From positions 1 to 41,061 of the forward strand of contig JAEDGC010000012.1 in assembly GCA_016297695.1 (NCBI GenBank): DNA of 41,061 bases. Reading direction: 5' to 3'. This stretch comes from Bacilli bacterium (GTDB lineage Bacteria; Bacillota_I; Bacilli_A; RF39; UBA660). Positions within the stretch are counted from its first letter, which is position 1; each line of letters opens with the position of its first letter. This document shows positions 17,526 through 25,612 of the stretch, one piece after another. The notes beneath the pieces are model-generated. The model saw nothing but the letters and a program-made list of their open reading frames with translations, was not told the origin of the DNA and made no database searches. The translations under genes and the position numbers were made by a program.

Positions 17526-18662
17526 TGAAAAAAATAGTAATTTTAGCTTTACATTTAGGGGTAGGTGGAATCGAAAGAGTAATTGTAAATATTAGTAATT
17601 TACTTTGTGAAAGCAATGATGTTACAATCATTTCGGCATATAACCTGAAAGAAAACTTAACTTCTGAAATAGATACAAGAGTTAAAATAAAATATTTATT
17701 AGGAAATTTGAAACCTAATAAGGAGGATTTGAAAAAATCTATAAAATCACATAACATCTTTCAAGTTCTAAAACAATGCTTTATAAGCATAAAAGTTTTG
17801 TATTTAAGGAAAAGATTAATGATAAAAGAAATAAAGAGAATCGATGCAGATATAATTATTTCAACTAGACTACTTTTTAATAGTTGGCTTGGAAAATATG
17901 CTAAAAAAGATATTATCAAGATTGCCCAGGAACATAATCATCACAACAATAACAAGAAGTTTATAAGAGCAGTAAAAAAATCCTTGAAAAATATAGATTA
18001 TTTCATTCCTGTTTCAGAAGAGCTTTCGAAATTTTATAGTAAAATCTTAGAGAATAGCAAAACTAAAACATTATATATTCCTAACTTTATAAACTTTGAT
18101 TCCAAGATCACTTCTTCTTTGGATAGCGAAACTATTTTGGCTGTTGGAAGATTAGATAAAATTAAGGGTTTTTATGATCTAATTGAAACTTTTAAACTAG
18201 TTAATAAAAAATACCCTAATTGGACTCTAAAAATAGCTGGTTCTGGTAGTGAAATGGAAAATTTAGAAAAAAAAATAAGCTTTGAAGAGTTAAATAATAA
18301 AGTATTTCTATTACGGTAACAAAACCAAAACCGAACTAGAAAATTTATATCTTTCTTCCTCAATATATGTAATGACTTCATTTTCAGAATCTTTTGGTTT
18401 AGTGCTTATAGAAGCAGAAAATTATGGATTACCATTAGTTGCTTTTTCTAGTGCCCAAGGAGCCCACGAAATTATTTTAAATAATAAAAATGGATTTTTA
18501 ATAGAAAATAGAAATAAGACTGAAATGGCAAATTGCATAATTAAATTAATTGAAAATCAAAATTTAAGAAAAGAAATGGGACAATGTGGGAAAAAAATGT
18601 CCAAAAAATATTGCAAAGAAAATGTTTCTAAACAATGGAATAATTTTCTTAATAATATATAA
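17525..18662 (+). CDS. GT4-family glycosyltransferase, read through a +1 shift at CGG
   Basis: A GT-B fold glycosyltransferase starting at GTG 17525 behind GAGGTG, overlapping the previous stop by one base. The first 263 codons contain LHLGVGGIERVIVN and AVGRLDKIKGFYDLIE, then the zero frame reads TTA CGG TAA and stops after KVFLL. Skipping the C gives GNKTKTELENLYLSSSIYV and the conserved TSFSESFGLVLIEAENYGLP, which carries the EX7E donor-site motif. The joined product is 378 residues with Gly264 at the junction, a usual GT4 size. Unshifted translation would lose the sugar-nucleotide site completely. Confidence 0.87.
18314..18317 (+). other. +1 frameshift site CGGT in the GT4 gene
   Basis: Zero frame TTA CGG TAA; the protein continues as GGT AAC (Gly-Asn). 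Like the GT2 site, a zero-frame stop follows the CGG immediately. Confidence 0.87.
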
Positions 18663-18679
18663 GATTAGAGGTATTTAAT

Positions 18680-19150
18680 GTGAAAAAAGTTTTATTTATA
18701 TCAAGTACAGGTGGCCATTTTAATGAACTTATTCAATTAAAGCCACTATTTAAAGAATATGATTATCATCTTATTACTGAAAAAGATAAAACAACAATTG
18801 GGCTAAAAAAAGAATATGGGAAAAGAATAAACTTTTTAGTTTATGGTACTAGAAAAAGAGTATTTGAATACCCATTTAAATTTGCTTACAATTGTTTAAA
18901 AAGTTTAATATTATATATAAAAATACGTCCTAGATATATAGTTACTACAGGAACTCATACCGCCGTTCCAATTTGTTATCTAGGAAAACTTTTTGGTACG
19001 AAAATTATATATATAGAAACTTTTGCAAATAGAACAGCAAAAACTCTTGCTGGCAGAATGGTTTATCCAATCGCAGATTTATTTATTGTGCAATGGGAAG
19101 AAATGCTAAAATTATATCCTAAGGCAGTATATGGAGGTGCTATATATTAA
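18680..19150 (+). CDS. Alg14-like subunit of a GT28 glycosyltransferase (PssD type)
   Basis: A 156-residue protein equal to the membrane-anchoring, acceptor-binding half of a split GT28 enzyme (Alg14/PssD/EpsE family). It opens with ISSTGGHFNEL, the glycine-rich loop of the family, contains TTGTHTAVPICYLGK and ends with the QWEEMLKLYPKAVYGG segment. The start is GTG 18680 behind TAGAGG; an overlapping ATG at 18678 is out of frame. It overlaps the next gene by one base (TAATG), as expected for two subunits made in equal amounts. Confidence 0.88.
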   Translation: MKKVLFISSTGGHFNELIQLKPLFKEYDYHLITEKDKTTIGLKKEYGKRINFLVYGTRKRVFEYPFKFAYNCLKSLILYIKIRPRYIVTTGTHTAVPICYLGKLFGTKIIYIETFANRTAKTLAGRMVYPIADLFIVQWEEMLKLYPKAVYGGAIY

Positions 19151-19629
19151 TGATTCTTGTATTGTTAGGTACACAAAATTATAGTTTTCACAGGTTATTA
19201 GAAGAAATTCAAAAATGTATTGATAAAGGTTTAATATCACAAGAAGTTATTGTTCAATCTGGTGGCACAAAATTCGCTTCTCCACAGATGAAACTATTTT
19301 CTCTAATTGGACAAAATGATTTACAGGAACTTATTAATAAAGCCGATTTTATAATAACTCATGGAGGCGTTGGCTCAATTGTTAGTAGTGTAAAACTTCA
19401 CAAAAAAGTAATTGCAGTTCCTCGTCTTGAAAAATATGGAGAAGTTTCTAATGATCATCAAATTCAAATCATAGAAACTTTCGCAAATGAGGGATTTATA
19501 ATAGGTGTACACGATGTATCTGAGTTAGAAGATGCATTAGAAAAAGTTAAAGACTTTGAACCAAAAACTTTGAAAAGTAATACTGAAAATATAATAAGTT
19601 TAATTAGAAATTATATTGATAATAATTAA
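19150..19629 (+). CDS. Alg13-like catalytic subunit of a GT28 glycosyltransferase (PssE type)
   Basis: A 159-residue protein corresponding to the C-terminal donor-binding half of MurG-like GT28 enzymes. It starts ILVLLGTQNYSFHRLL and has THGGVGSIVSSVKLHKKVIA, the loop that binds the nucleotide diphosphate, then the NDHQIQIIETF motif. It is translationally coupled to the Alg14-like gene; together they should form one active transferase at the membrane. The sugar (often galactose or GlcNAc in relatives) is not determined. Confidence 0.9.
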   Translation: MILVLLGTQNYSFHRLLEEIQKCIDKGLISQEVIVQSGGTKFASPQMKLFSLIGQNDLQELINKADFIITHGGVGSIVSSVKLHKKVIAVPRLEKYGEVSNDHQIQIIETFANEGFIIGVHDVSELEDALEKVKDFEPKTLKSNTENIISLIRNYIDNN

Positions 19630-19663
19630 TTTTTTAGTATTACTAATATAGAGGGAAAAAATA

Positions 19664-20104
19664 ATGATAAAAAGAATTAAAGAATTATATATAAAATATA
19701 AAGAAATAATTAATTATTTAATTTTTGGAGTATTAACAACTCTTGTTAATTTAATAACAAAATATATTTTATTATTTACAATACTTGATCCAACTAATGG
19801 ATTTCAGTTGCAAATTGCTATAATAATTTCATGGATAGTAGCAGTAATCTTTGCTTATTTTACAAATAGAAAATTTGTATTTGAAAGCAAAAATCAAAAT
19901 AAGTTAAAAGAATTTATAAGTTTTGTGGTAGCAAGAATTGCAACATTGTTATTGGAAATGTTTATAATGTGGTTCTTTGTAACATTATTAAAACTAAATT
20001 CAGATTTATATGTAGTAATATTTACATTAGTTGCTCAAGTAGCTGTTGTAATAGGAAACTATATATTTAGTAAATTATTTGTATTTAAAAAGACGGATAA
20101 ATAA
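19664..20104 (+). CDS. GtrA-family membrane protein
   Basis: A 146-residue protein with four hydrophobic helices and the GtrA pattern: NYLIFGVLTTLVNLITKY near the start, ISWIVAVIFAYFTNRKFVF in the middle and GNYIFSKLFVFK at the end. GtrA proteins are thought to help translocate lipid-linked sugars for glycan decoration. It is the last gene of the glycan locus, and its stop codon lies within a bidirectional terminator shared with the convergent SASP gene. Confidence 0.9.
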   Translation: MIKRIKELYIKYKEIINYLIFGVLTTLVNLITKYILLFTILDPTNGFQLQIAIIISWIVAVIFAYFTNRKFVFESKNQNKLKEFISFVVARIATLLLEMFIMWFFVTLLKLNSDLYVVIFTLVAQVAVVIGNYIFSKLFVFKKTDK

Positions 20105-20116
20105 ATCCGTCTTTTT
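20087..20116. terminator. Bidirectional terminator between gtrA and the SASP gene
   Basis: AAAAAGACGGAT (20087-20098) and ATCCGTCTTTTT (20105-20116) form a perfect 12-base stem with A- and T-runs on both sides, serving the two convergent genes. Confidence 0.85.
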
Positions 20117-20118
20117 GG

Positions 20119-20286
20119 TTATGCTTTTCTATTTGCTATTTCAATTGCTTTTGCAACCATGCTACCACAATCTTTTGCAGATACATTTCCCCATCCGCCA
20201 TCATGTTTTACTTTTTCATATACTCCTAATTCTTTTGCAATTTCTTCTTTTAGATTTTCAGACATTAAAGTTCTACTTTTTGCCAT
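20119..20286 (-). CDS. Alpha/beta-type small acid-soluble spore protein
   Basis: A 55-residue spore DNA-binding protein. The sequence MAKSRTLMSENLKEEIAKEL and WGNVSAKDCGSMVAKAIEIA align along their length with SspF/alpha-beta SASPs as I remember them, including the paired helices that coat spore DNA and protect it from UV and heat. AAAGGAGG lies nine bases before the ATG. The gene is monocistronic: a hairpin sits in its leader and the bidirectional terminator closes it. It lies next to ypeB-sleB, so this is a small spore gene cluster. Expression is expected in the forespore, but I could not identify a sigma-G promoter with confidence. Confidence 0.92.
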   Translation of the reverse strand: MAKSRTLMSENLKEEIAKELGVYEKVKHDGGWGNVSAKDCGSMVAKAIEIANRKA

Positions 20287-20302
20287 CTTAAAATCCTCCT
20301 TT

Positions 20303-20327
20303 TAGAAAAATGTTTTTCATTTTTCTA
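20303..20327. repeat. Perfect inverted repeat in the SASP leader
   Basis: TAGAAAAATG (20303-20312) and CATTTTTCTA (20318-20327) are a perfect 10-base palindrome with a five-base loop, positioned just before the SASP ribosome binding site. No T-run follows on the minus strand, so it is more likely a 5' leader hairpin than a ypeB terminator. Confidence 0.6.
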
Positions 20328-20376
20328 ATTATATTATTTGCAAAAGAATTATTTTTATTTTAACAATTTTTTCTTT

Positions 20377-21751
20377 TTATTGTGTTAATATTCCATTCGG
20401 TGTATTTATAATAACTAAAATATTTTCTTCCCTTCCTGTTTCAACATTTGTATAAACAAGAAAATCAGTATCATCTATTTTGCCTTTAAACTCATAACAT
20501 AATATTTCTGTTTTCCACTCTGTTGGAATAATTGCCATTCCTTCACTTGTAATTTCTAAACTTTTATTCAATTTACTTCTTGCCTCTTCCATAGATATTT
20601 TTGCTTTTGTAAACGTTCTTTCAGTATGATTATTTAAATATCCTGACGTTTCTACACCTAATATTTCCCCATTATCTAATGCTACTTTTACTTTTATTAA
20701 ATCTGGATAAATTGTTACTTCATTTTGTTGATATGCATAATTTATTGTTACAATTCCCCCTTCTTTTAAATAATAAGTTGCTTTCATATTTGATATTCCA
20801 CGTGAATTTAAAAATTCTTTTCCTTTTTCATTTGCCTCATCTTGACTTATTACCTCTGCTTTTACTTCTCTGTTGTAATTCATATTTACAATATGTCCAC
20901 CTTTTTTAGCTATTGATATTGTTAAATTATTATTATTTCCATTATCATTTATTTTAGCATTAAAATCATAGACCTGAATATTTCCATTTTCTATTAGCCC
21001 ATTAGAGTTAAATTCTTGTATTCTGTCTTCTCCGATAAACTCTTTTGCTATTTGCCTTGCTCTTTTCTCATCTATTTCTTCTCCTGTAAGTCCCTTCTTT
21101 TCAGCACTTTCCATATGTTCCGAAAAAGCTCCATCATATATTAATCCAGCATACTCCCCAAAATTTTCATCTATATTGCTAAATGTAGCTGCAGATAAGT
21201 TGTCGACTTGCTGTGCAAAAGCGTTTTTTGTATCTTTTGTTAACTCCTTCCAACTTATTCTTCCGTTCGTTCATATCTGTTGCAAGTTGGTTTAGTGTAT
21301 TTTTTAATTCTTTGCTATACTCATGTAATTCTTTTAAATTATCTAAGTCCTCTTGCGAAAGTTCTTCATTATATATATTTTTTCTTGAAAGTGAATAACT
21401 ATATTCGCTTACTTGATTTAAAAATTTTGAAGTATTAGAAAGCTCATTACTAGATATAGGTAATTGTGCTAAATAAACTTGTGCTAAATTTGCTTCTCTC
21501 CATACTTTTGTTAATGTTTCTGCACCATGTTCTGGAGTACTTGTAATTGTTGCTTTTGCTAAATAGTTCTCTAAATCTTGTACATAATCTATTAATTCGT
21601 ATAAAGCAAAATTATATTGATTTTGAGTAGTAATAGTATATTCTTTTTTTTCTTTATATAAAAAATATCCTAAAATAATACTAACAATTAGTAATACTAT
21701 TAAAATTCCATAAAGATAATTTTTTTTCATGTTTTCTAAATATTTATTCAT
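20377..21751 (-). CDS. ypeB: Spore germination protein YpeB, read through a +1 shift at CGG
   Basis: YpeB stabilises the cortex-lytic enzyme SleB in the spore membrane. The first part has one N-terminal helix (NYLYGILIVLLIVSIILGYF) and a helical region ending ATDMNE. The zero frame then reads CGG AAG and soon ends; removing the C gives GRISWKELTKDTKNAF and the frame runs on through MESAEKKGLTGEEIDEKRA and three PepSY-like repeats to the stop at 20377. The joined protein is 457 residues, against about 450 for the Bacillus protein. ATG 21751 follows AAAGGAG. It is 12 bases after sleB, the classic sleB-ypeB operon. Confidence 0.9.
21262..21265 (-). other. +1 frameshift site CGGA in ypeB
   Basis: Zero frame GAA CGG AAG; continuation GAA GGA AGA (Glu-Gly-Arg). 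Gly163 of the joined protein. Confidence 0.87.
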
Positions 21752-21763
21752 GTTTCTTCTCCT

Positions 21764-22230
21764 TTACTTACAAAAATGATGTTTTCCAATTGTCTTAACA
21801 ATTGTTTTTGACCAAATCCACTTATTTGTTGCTGTATTTGGATTAAAGTAATATACACATCCATTTGTTGGATCCCATCCATTTATTGCGTCTTGTGCTG
21901 CTTTTACCACTGTTGAATCTTCACTAATTGGATGATTTATTTGTCCATCTGAAACTGCTGTAAATGCACCAGGTTGATAAATTACGCCTGCAATTGTATT
22001 AGGAAAATCCGCATGTTTTACCCTGTTTAATATAACAGCTCCGCACTGCAACTTGACCTTCATAGCTTTCTCCTCTTGCTTCTCCGATTTATGGCTCTAG
22101 CAATTAACTGCACATCAGATGTAGAACTTCCTGTTGCTGCAACGACTTTATTATTTCCTAAATTTGTGGAAAAATATATTAAACAGATTGCCAAAATTAT
22201 TGTTATAAAAATATAAAATATAGTTTTCAA
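21764..22230 (-). CDS. sleB: SleB-type spore cortex-lytic enzyme, read through two +1 shifts
   Basis: A lytic transglycosylase-type hydrolase that degrades spore cortex peptidoglycan in germination. Start is TTG 22230 behind AGGAGG; an N-terminal membrane segment is followed directly by the catalytic domain (the peptidoglycan-binding repeat of longer SleB proteins is missing). Two in-frame CGG codons interrupt it: ARAIN|GEARGESYEGQVAV|GAVILNRV, where bars mark shifts at 22086 and 22043. With both corrected it matches SleB/CwlJ exactly through the catalytic NGEARGE, and ends KHHFCK after 154 residues. Frame calling without the shifts finds only a piece starting at 22063. Operon partner ypeB follows by 12 bases. 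Confidence 0.9.
22040..22043 (-). other. Second +1 frameshift site CGGA in sleB
   Basis: GTG CGG AGC in the frame entered after the first shift; the protein resumes GTG GGA GCT (Val-Gly-Ala, Gly63). Only 42 bases of sense codons lie between the two sites. Confidence 0.88.
22083..22086 (-). other. First +1 frameshift site CGGA in sleB
   Basis: AAT CGG AGA in the zero frame; resumed as AAT GGA GAA (Asn-Gly-Glu), placing the catalytic glutamate immediately after the shift. Confidence 0.88.
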
Positions 22231-22323
22231 AATTTCCTCCTATTTATTATAAATTCCAATTTTCATCATCAAACATAGTTTGTATTCTTTTTTGTAAAAT
22301 TATACTTTTTTTATAAATTTTTA

Positions 22324-22332
22324 TGATATAAT
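22324..22332 (+). promoter_or_regulatory. Extended -10 promoter of the glycolipid synthase gene
   Basis: TGATATAAT (22324-22332) is an extended -10 element about 58 bases before the ATG; no good -35 hexamer is at the matching distance, as is allowed for extended -10 promoters. It is divergent from sleB. Confidence 0.5.
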
Positions 22333-22389
22333 AGGTTAAACTAATTTTATGTTGAAATTTGAAATAAATTGTCTTCTGTGGAGGTTTTT

Positions 22390-23518
22390 ATGAAAAAAAT
22401 TTTAATATTTTATGGCTCATACCGGTGGTGGTCATTTATCTGCCGCACGAAGTATAAAAGAATATATAGATTCAAATTGTAAAGATTATAAAACAGAAAT
22501 GGTTGATTGTATTGAATATATTAACAAAGCTCTAAACAAAGTAACTACAAAAGCATATTCTGACATGGCAAAAAATGCACATTGGATTTGGAAAAAAGTA
22601 TATTATGGTGCTGAAAAAGGCGCTGTTGCAAAAATGAATGATAAAACTCAAAAATTAATGTCTATTAAATTAAACAAACTTTTACAAGAATATAAACCTA
22701 ATTTAATTATTTCTACACATCCCTTTGCTAGTCATATGTGTGCAATTTTAAAAAAGAAGAAAAAAATAAACTGCAAAATTGCAACTGTTATTACAGATTA
22801 TGCACCACATAGCCAATGGCTTATGTACCCTGCATATGTAGACTATTTTTTTGTTGCACATGATGGTATGAAGGATGATTTAATTAATAGAGGAATAAAA
22901 GAAACACAAATAAAAGTAACTGGAATTCCTTTATCTAATCGTTTTTTAGCCCATTATAATAAAGAAAATATACTATCTGAATTTGGTTTAAGTCTAGATA
23001 AAAAAACTATACTATTTTTTGCCGGTGGTGAGCAAGGTTTTGGAAAAGACAAAGTTTTCAATATGCTTAAATCTATAATAGAAAACTTCTCTAATTTACA
23101 AGTAATTGCTATATCTGGAAAAAACGATAAAATGAAAAAACAATTTGATGAATTAGTAGAAGAAACAAATTCTAATGAAAATGTAAAAATTATTAAATAT
23201 ACAAATAAAATTCCAGAACTTATGAGTATTTCGGATTTAGTAATAACAAAACCAGGTGGTCTTACTACAACAGAAAGTTTAGCTTCTGGCTTGCCAATTA
23301 TTGTTATTAACCCAATACCTGGTCAAGAAGAAGAAAATGCAGAATTTTTAGAACAAAAAGGAGTAGCTGTTTGGCTAAAAAAACACAATAAAATAGAAGA
23401 AGAATTATATAAAATATTAAATAACCCGGGAAAATTACAAAAAATGAAAATTAATGCAAGACTTTTGGCAAAGAAAAATTCAACACGAGATATTTGTGAA
23501 ATACTATTGGAAAAATAA
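22390..23518 (+). CDS. UgtP/MGDG-synthase-like glycosyltransferase, read through a +1 shift at CGG
   Basis: A GT28 diacylglycerol glycosyltransferase of 375 residues that makes glucolipids, the lipid anchor used in many Firmicutes for lipoteichoic acid. ATG 22390 follows GGAGG. After 11 codons the zero frame reads TAC CGG TGG; skipping one C gives KKILIFYGSYGGGHLSAAR, the exact N-terminal loop of this family (family members have a GGGH here). The rest includes STHPFASHMCAI, VTDYAPHSQW, and the donor site KPGGLTTTESLASGLPII. An internal ATG at 22412 would cut off the first strand of the fold and is not the real start. UDP-glucose could come from the pgcA/pyrophosphorylase pair at 29707-32689. 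Confidence 0.9.
22423..22426 (+). other. +1 frameshift site CGGT in the glycolipid synthase gene
   Basis: Zero frame TAC CGG TGG; protein resumes TAC GGT GGT (Tyr-Gly-Gly). Only 11 codons precede it. Confidence 0.87.
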
Positions 23519-23554
23519 TTTTCTATTTTAACTAAAATCATAAAGGAGATATTT

Positions 23555-24601
23555 ATGGAAAAACTATGCAAAAGAGATTCTAGATTGGATTTAATAAGAA
23601 TATTTTCTTTGTTTTGTCTTGCTGGCATTCACTTCTTTTTAAACTCAGGATTTTATTCCCAAATGGTCTCAGGAAAAAGAATGTTTATTATGTGTATATT
23701 TAGATCATTCTTTATTATATGCGTTCCTATGTTTATCACATTAACAGGATATTTAATGAATAAAAAACCAATATCTAAAAAGTACTATAAAGGCTTATTT
23801 AAGACTCTTATAATATATCTAATTTGTTCTGTTATATATTTTATTTTTTCTAAATTGTATCTGCATGAAGAAATTAGTATTATTATGTTTATAAAGAATT
23901 TATTATCTTTTGATGGGACAAGATATTCTTGGTACATAGAAATGTATATAGGATTATTTTTATTAATTCCTTTTTTTAATATAATATTTAACAATTTAAA
24001 TAGTCAAAAAGAAACTAAAATATTATTATTTACTTTAATGATTTTATTAGGTGTTCCTAGTATTATGAATATATTTAAAATTTCTATAAATTGGTGGGAA
24101 TCTATTTATCCAATATTTTATTATTTTTTGGGTGCCTATCTAAGTAAGTATAAAATCAATTTAAGCAGATTTTGTAATATTTTATTTTTAATTATAACTC
24201 TAATATTAGATGGCCTTTTAAATTTTTATATATCAAACGGGGTTGAATATACATGGGGTACATGGAATACTTATTCATCTTTAATAATAATGATATCTAC
24301 TTTTTTGGTATTTAATTTATTATTAACTATTAAAATAAATGATAATAAAACAAAATCATTTATACTCAAAACCTTATCTGATGCCTGTTTAGGTGCATAT
24401 TTGATTTCATGCATATTTGACAATATTTACTATGACAAACTAGCTAATATAATTCCAATAGTTAAAGATAGGTTCATATATGCTCCTATATTAATTATTT
24501 TAGTATTTATTAGTAGCCTATTGTCATCAATATTAATAAATCTATTTTATAATCTAATTAAATTCTTATGTAAAAAAATAAAGCATAAATTAATTAGTTA
24601 A
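23555..24601 (+). CDS. Acyltransferase family 3 membrane protein
   Basis: A 348-residue integral membrane O-acyltransferase (OafA/WcfL-like, acyltransferase 3 family). The start RDSRLDLIRIFSLFCLAGIH shows the family pattern of an arginine-aspartate pair and a conserved histidine in the first helix; ten hydrophobic segments follow. Such proteins acetylate or otherwise acylate cell-surface glycans. GGAG precedes ATG. It is 36 bases downstream of the glycolipid synthase gene and ends before a strong terminator, so these two may be co-transcribed. The acceptor is unknown. Confidence 0.85.
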   Translation: MEKLCKRDSRLDLIRIFSLFCLAGIHFFLNSGFYSQMVSGKRMFIMCIFRSFFIICVPMFITLTGYLMNKKPISKKYYKGLFKTLIIYLICSVIYFIFSKLYLHEEISIIMFIKNLLSFDGTRYSWYIEMYIGLFLLIPFFNIIFNNLNSQKETKILLFTLMILLGVPSIMNIFKISINWWESIYPIFYYFLGAYLSKYKINLSRFCNILFLIITLILDGLLNFYISNGVEYTWGTWNTYSSLIIMISTFLVFNLLLTIKINDNKTKSFILKTLSDACLGAYLISCIFDNIYYDKLANIIPIVKDRFIYAPILIILVFISSLLSSILINLFYNLIKFLCKKIKHKLIS

Positions 24602-24621
24602 ACTATTTTCTTACATACGCA

Positions 24622-24657
24622 AAAAAACACCTCATATAATAAATTGAGGTGTTTTTT
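24622..24657. terminator. Bidirectional terminator between the acyltransferase gene and recR
   Basis: AAAAAACACCTCA pairs with TGAGGTGTTTTTT around a ten-base loop; A- and T-runs on each side allow action in both directions for the convergent genes. Confidence 0.9.
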
Positions 24658-25255
24658 ATAACTCTCTTCTTCCTTCTAAAGCTTTACTTAAAGTAACTTC
24701 GTCTGTATACTCTAAATCTCCACCCACTGGTATTCCATGTGCAATTCTAGTAACTTTTATTCCCAATGGTTTTATAATTTTAGACAAATAAATCGCAGTT
24801 GCTTCTCCCTCTACTCTAGGATTTGTAGCAATTATTATTTCTTTTATATCATTATTTGCGATTCTGTTTAATAATTCTTTTATTTTTATATCTTCTGGTC
24901 CAATTCCATTCATAGGAGATATTGTACCATGTAAAACATGATAAACTCCTTTAAATTCATGTGTTCTTTCCATTGCCATTACATCTCTTACATCTTCTAC
25001 AACACAAATTACAGAATTATCTCTTTTAGGGCTACTACATATTGGACATGGGTCTGTATCTGAAATGTTATAGCAATTGCTACAATATTTTAGCTTCTCT
25101 TTTGCATTTATAATTGAATTTATAAACTCATCTGTTTCTTCTTTACTTAAATCCAACATGTGAAATGCAAGCCTTACAGCAGTTTTATGTCCTATGCTAG
25201 GCAATCTCTCAAAACTTTCTATTAATTTCTCTATTGATGGTGAATAATATGACAT
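24656..25255 (-). CDS. recR: Recombination mediator protein RecR
   Basis: RecR, 199 residues, works with RecO/RecF to load RecA at gaps. The N-terminal helix-hairpin-helix is SFERLPSIGHKTAVRLAFHM; the zinc finger uses Cys58, Cys61, Cys70 and Cys73; the Toprim domain contains VVEDVRDVMAMERT and IIATNPRVEGEATAIYL. It starts just after the ybaB stop, the standard dnaX-ybaB-recR order of Firmicutes. Confidence 0.97.
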   Translation of the reverse strand: MSYYSPSIEKLIESFERLPSIGHKTAVRLAFHMLDLSKEETDEFINSIINAKEKLKYCSNCYNISDTDPCPICSSPKRDNSVICVVEDVRDVMAMERTHEFKGVYHVLHGTISPMNGIGPEDIKIKELLNRIANNDIKEIIIATNPRVEGEATAIYLSKIIKPLGIKVTRIAHGIPVGGDLEYTDEVTLSKALEGRREL

Positions 25256-25256
25256 A

Positions 25257-25598
25257 TTACATCATCCCTGGAATATTGTATTTTCCCATACTTGCTGCTT
25301 GTGCACTATCTACTTTTCTTAAAGCTTCATTTACACATGTTAAAATTAAATCTTGTAACATTTCAACATCGTCTGGATCTACAACATCTTTTTTTATTGT
25401 TATTTCTTTTATTTCTTTTGACCCACTTACTTTTACAGATATAGCTCCTCCACCAGCTGTTGCATCAAATTCTTTTGCTTGTAATTCTGTTTGTGATTTT
25501 TCTAAATCAGCTTGCATTTTTTTAGCTTCTTTCATTAATTGATTAATATTCATTCCTCCGAATCCTCCCATTCCTGGAAATCCTCCTCTTTTTGACAT
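25257..25598 (-). CDS. ybaB: YbaB/EbfC nucleoid-associated protein
   Basis: A 113-residue DNA-binding protein of the YbaB/EbfC family. The glycine-rich start GGFPGMGGFGGMNINQL is followed by the long helix MKEAKKMQADLEKSQTEL and the beta-sheet segment TAGGGAISVKVSGSKEI, both typical. AAAGGAGG stands ahead of ATG 25598. If dnaX is read with its +1 shift, the dnaX stop (25613-25615) falls immediately before this ribosome binding site, giving normal operon spacing. Confidence 0.96.
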   Translation of the reverse strand: MSKRGGFPGMGGFGGMNINQLMKEAKKMQADLEKSQTELQAKEFDATAGGGAISVKVSGSKEIKEITIKKDVVDPDDVEMLQDLILTCVNEALRKVDSAQAASMGKYNIPGMM

Positions 25599-25612
25599 TT
25601 TAAAATCCTCCT

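Noticed and set aside
20079..21000. Leucine-rich plus-strand frames opposite the SASP and ypeB genes
   Set aside because: These are antisense shadows of well-supported minus-strand genes and have no ribosome binding sites.
22043..22063. ATG 22063 as the start of the SleB-like gene
   Set aside because: It lies inside the catalytic domain, has no ribosome binding site, and arises only because two shift sites break the true frame that starts at TTG 22230.
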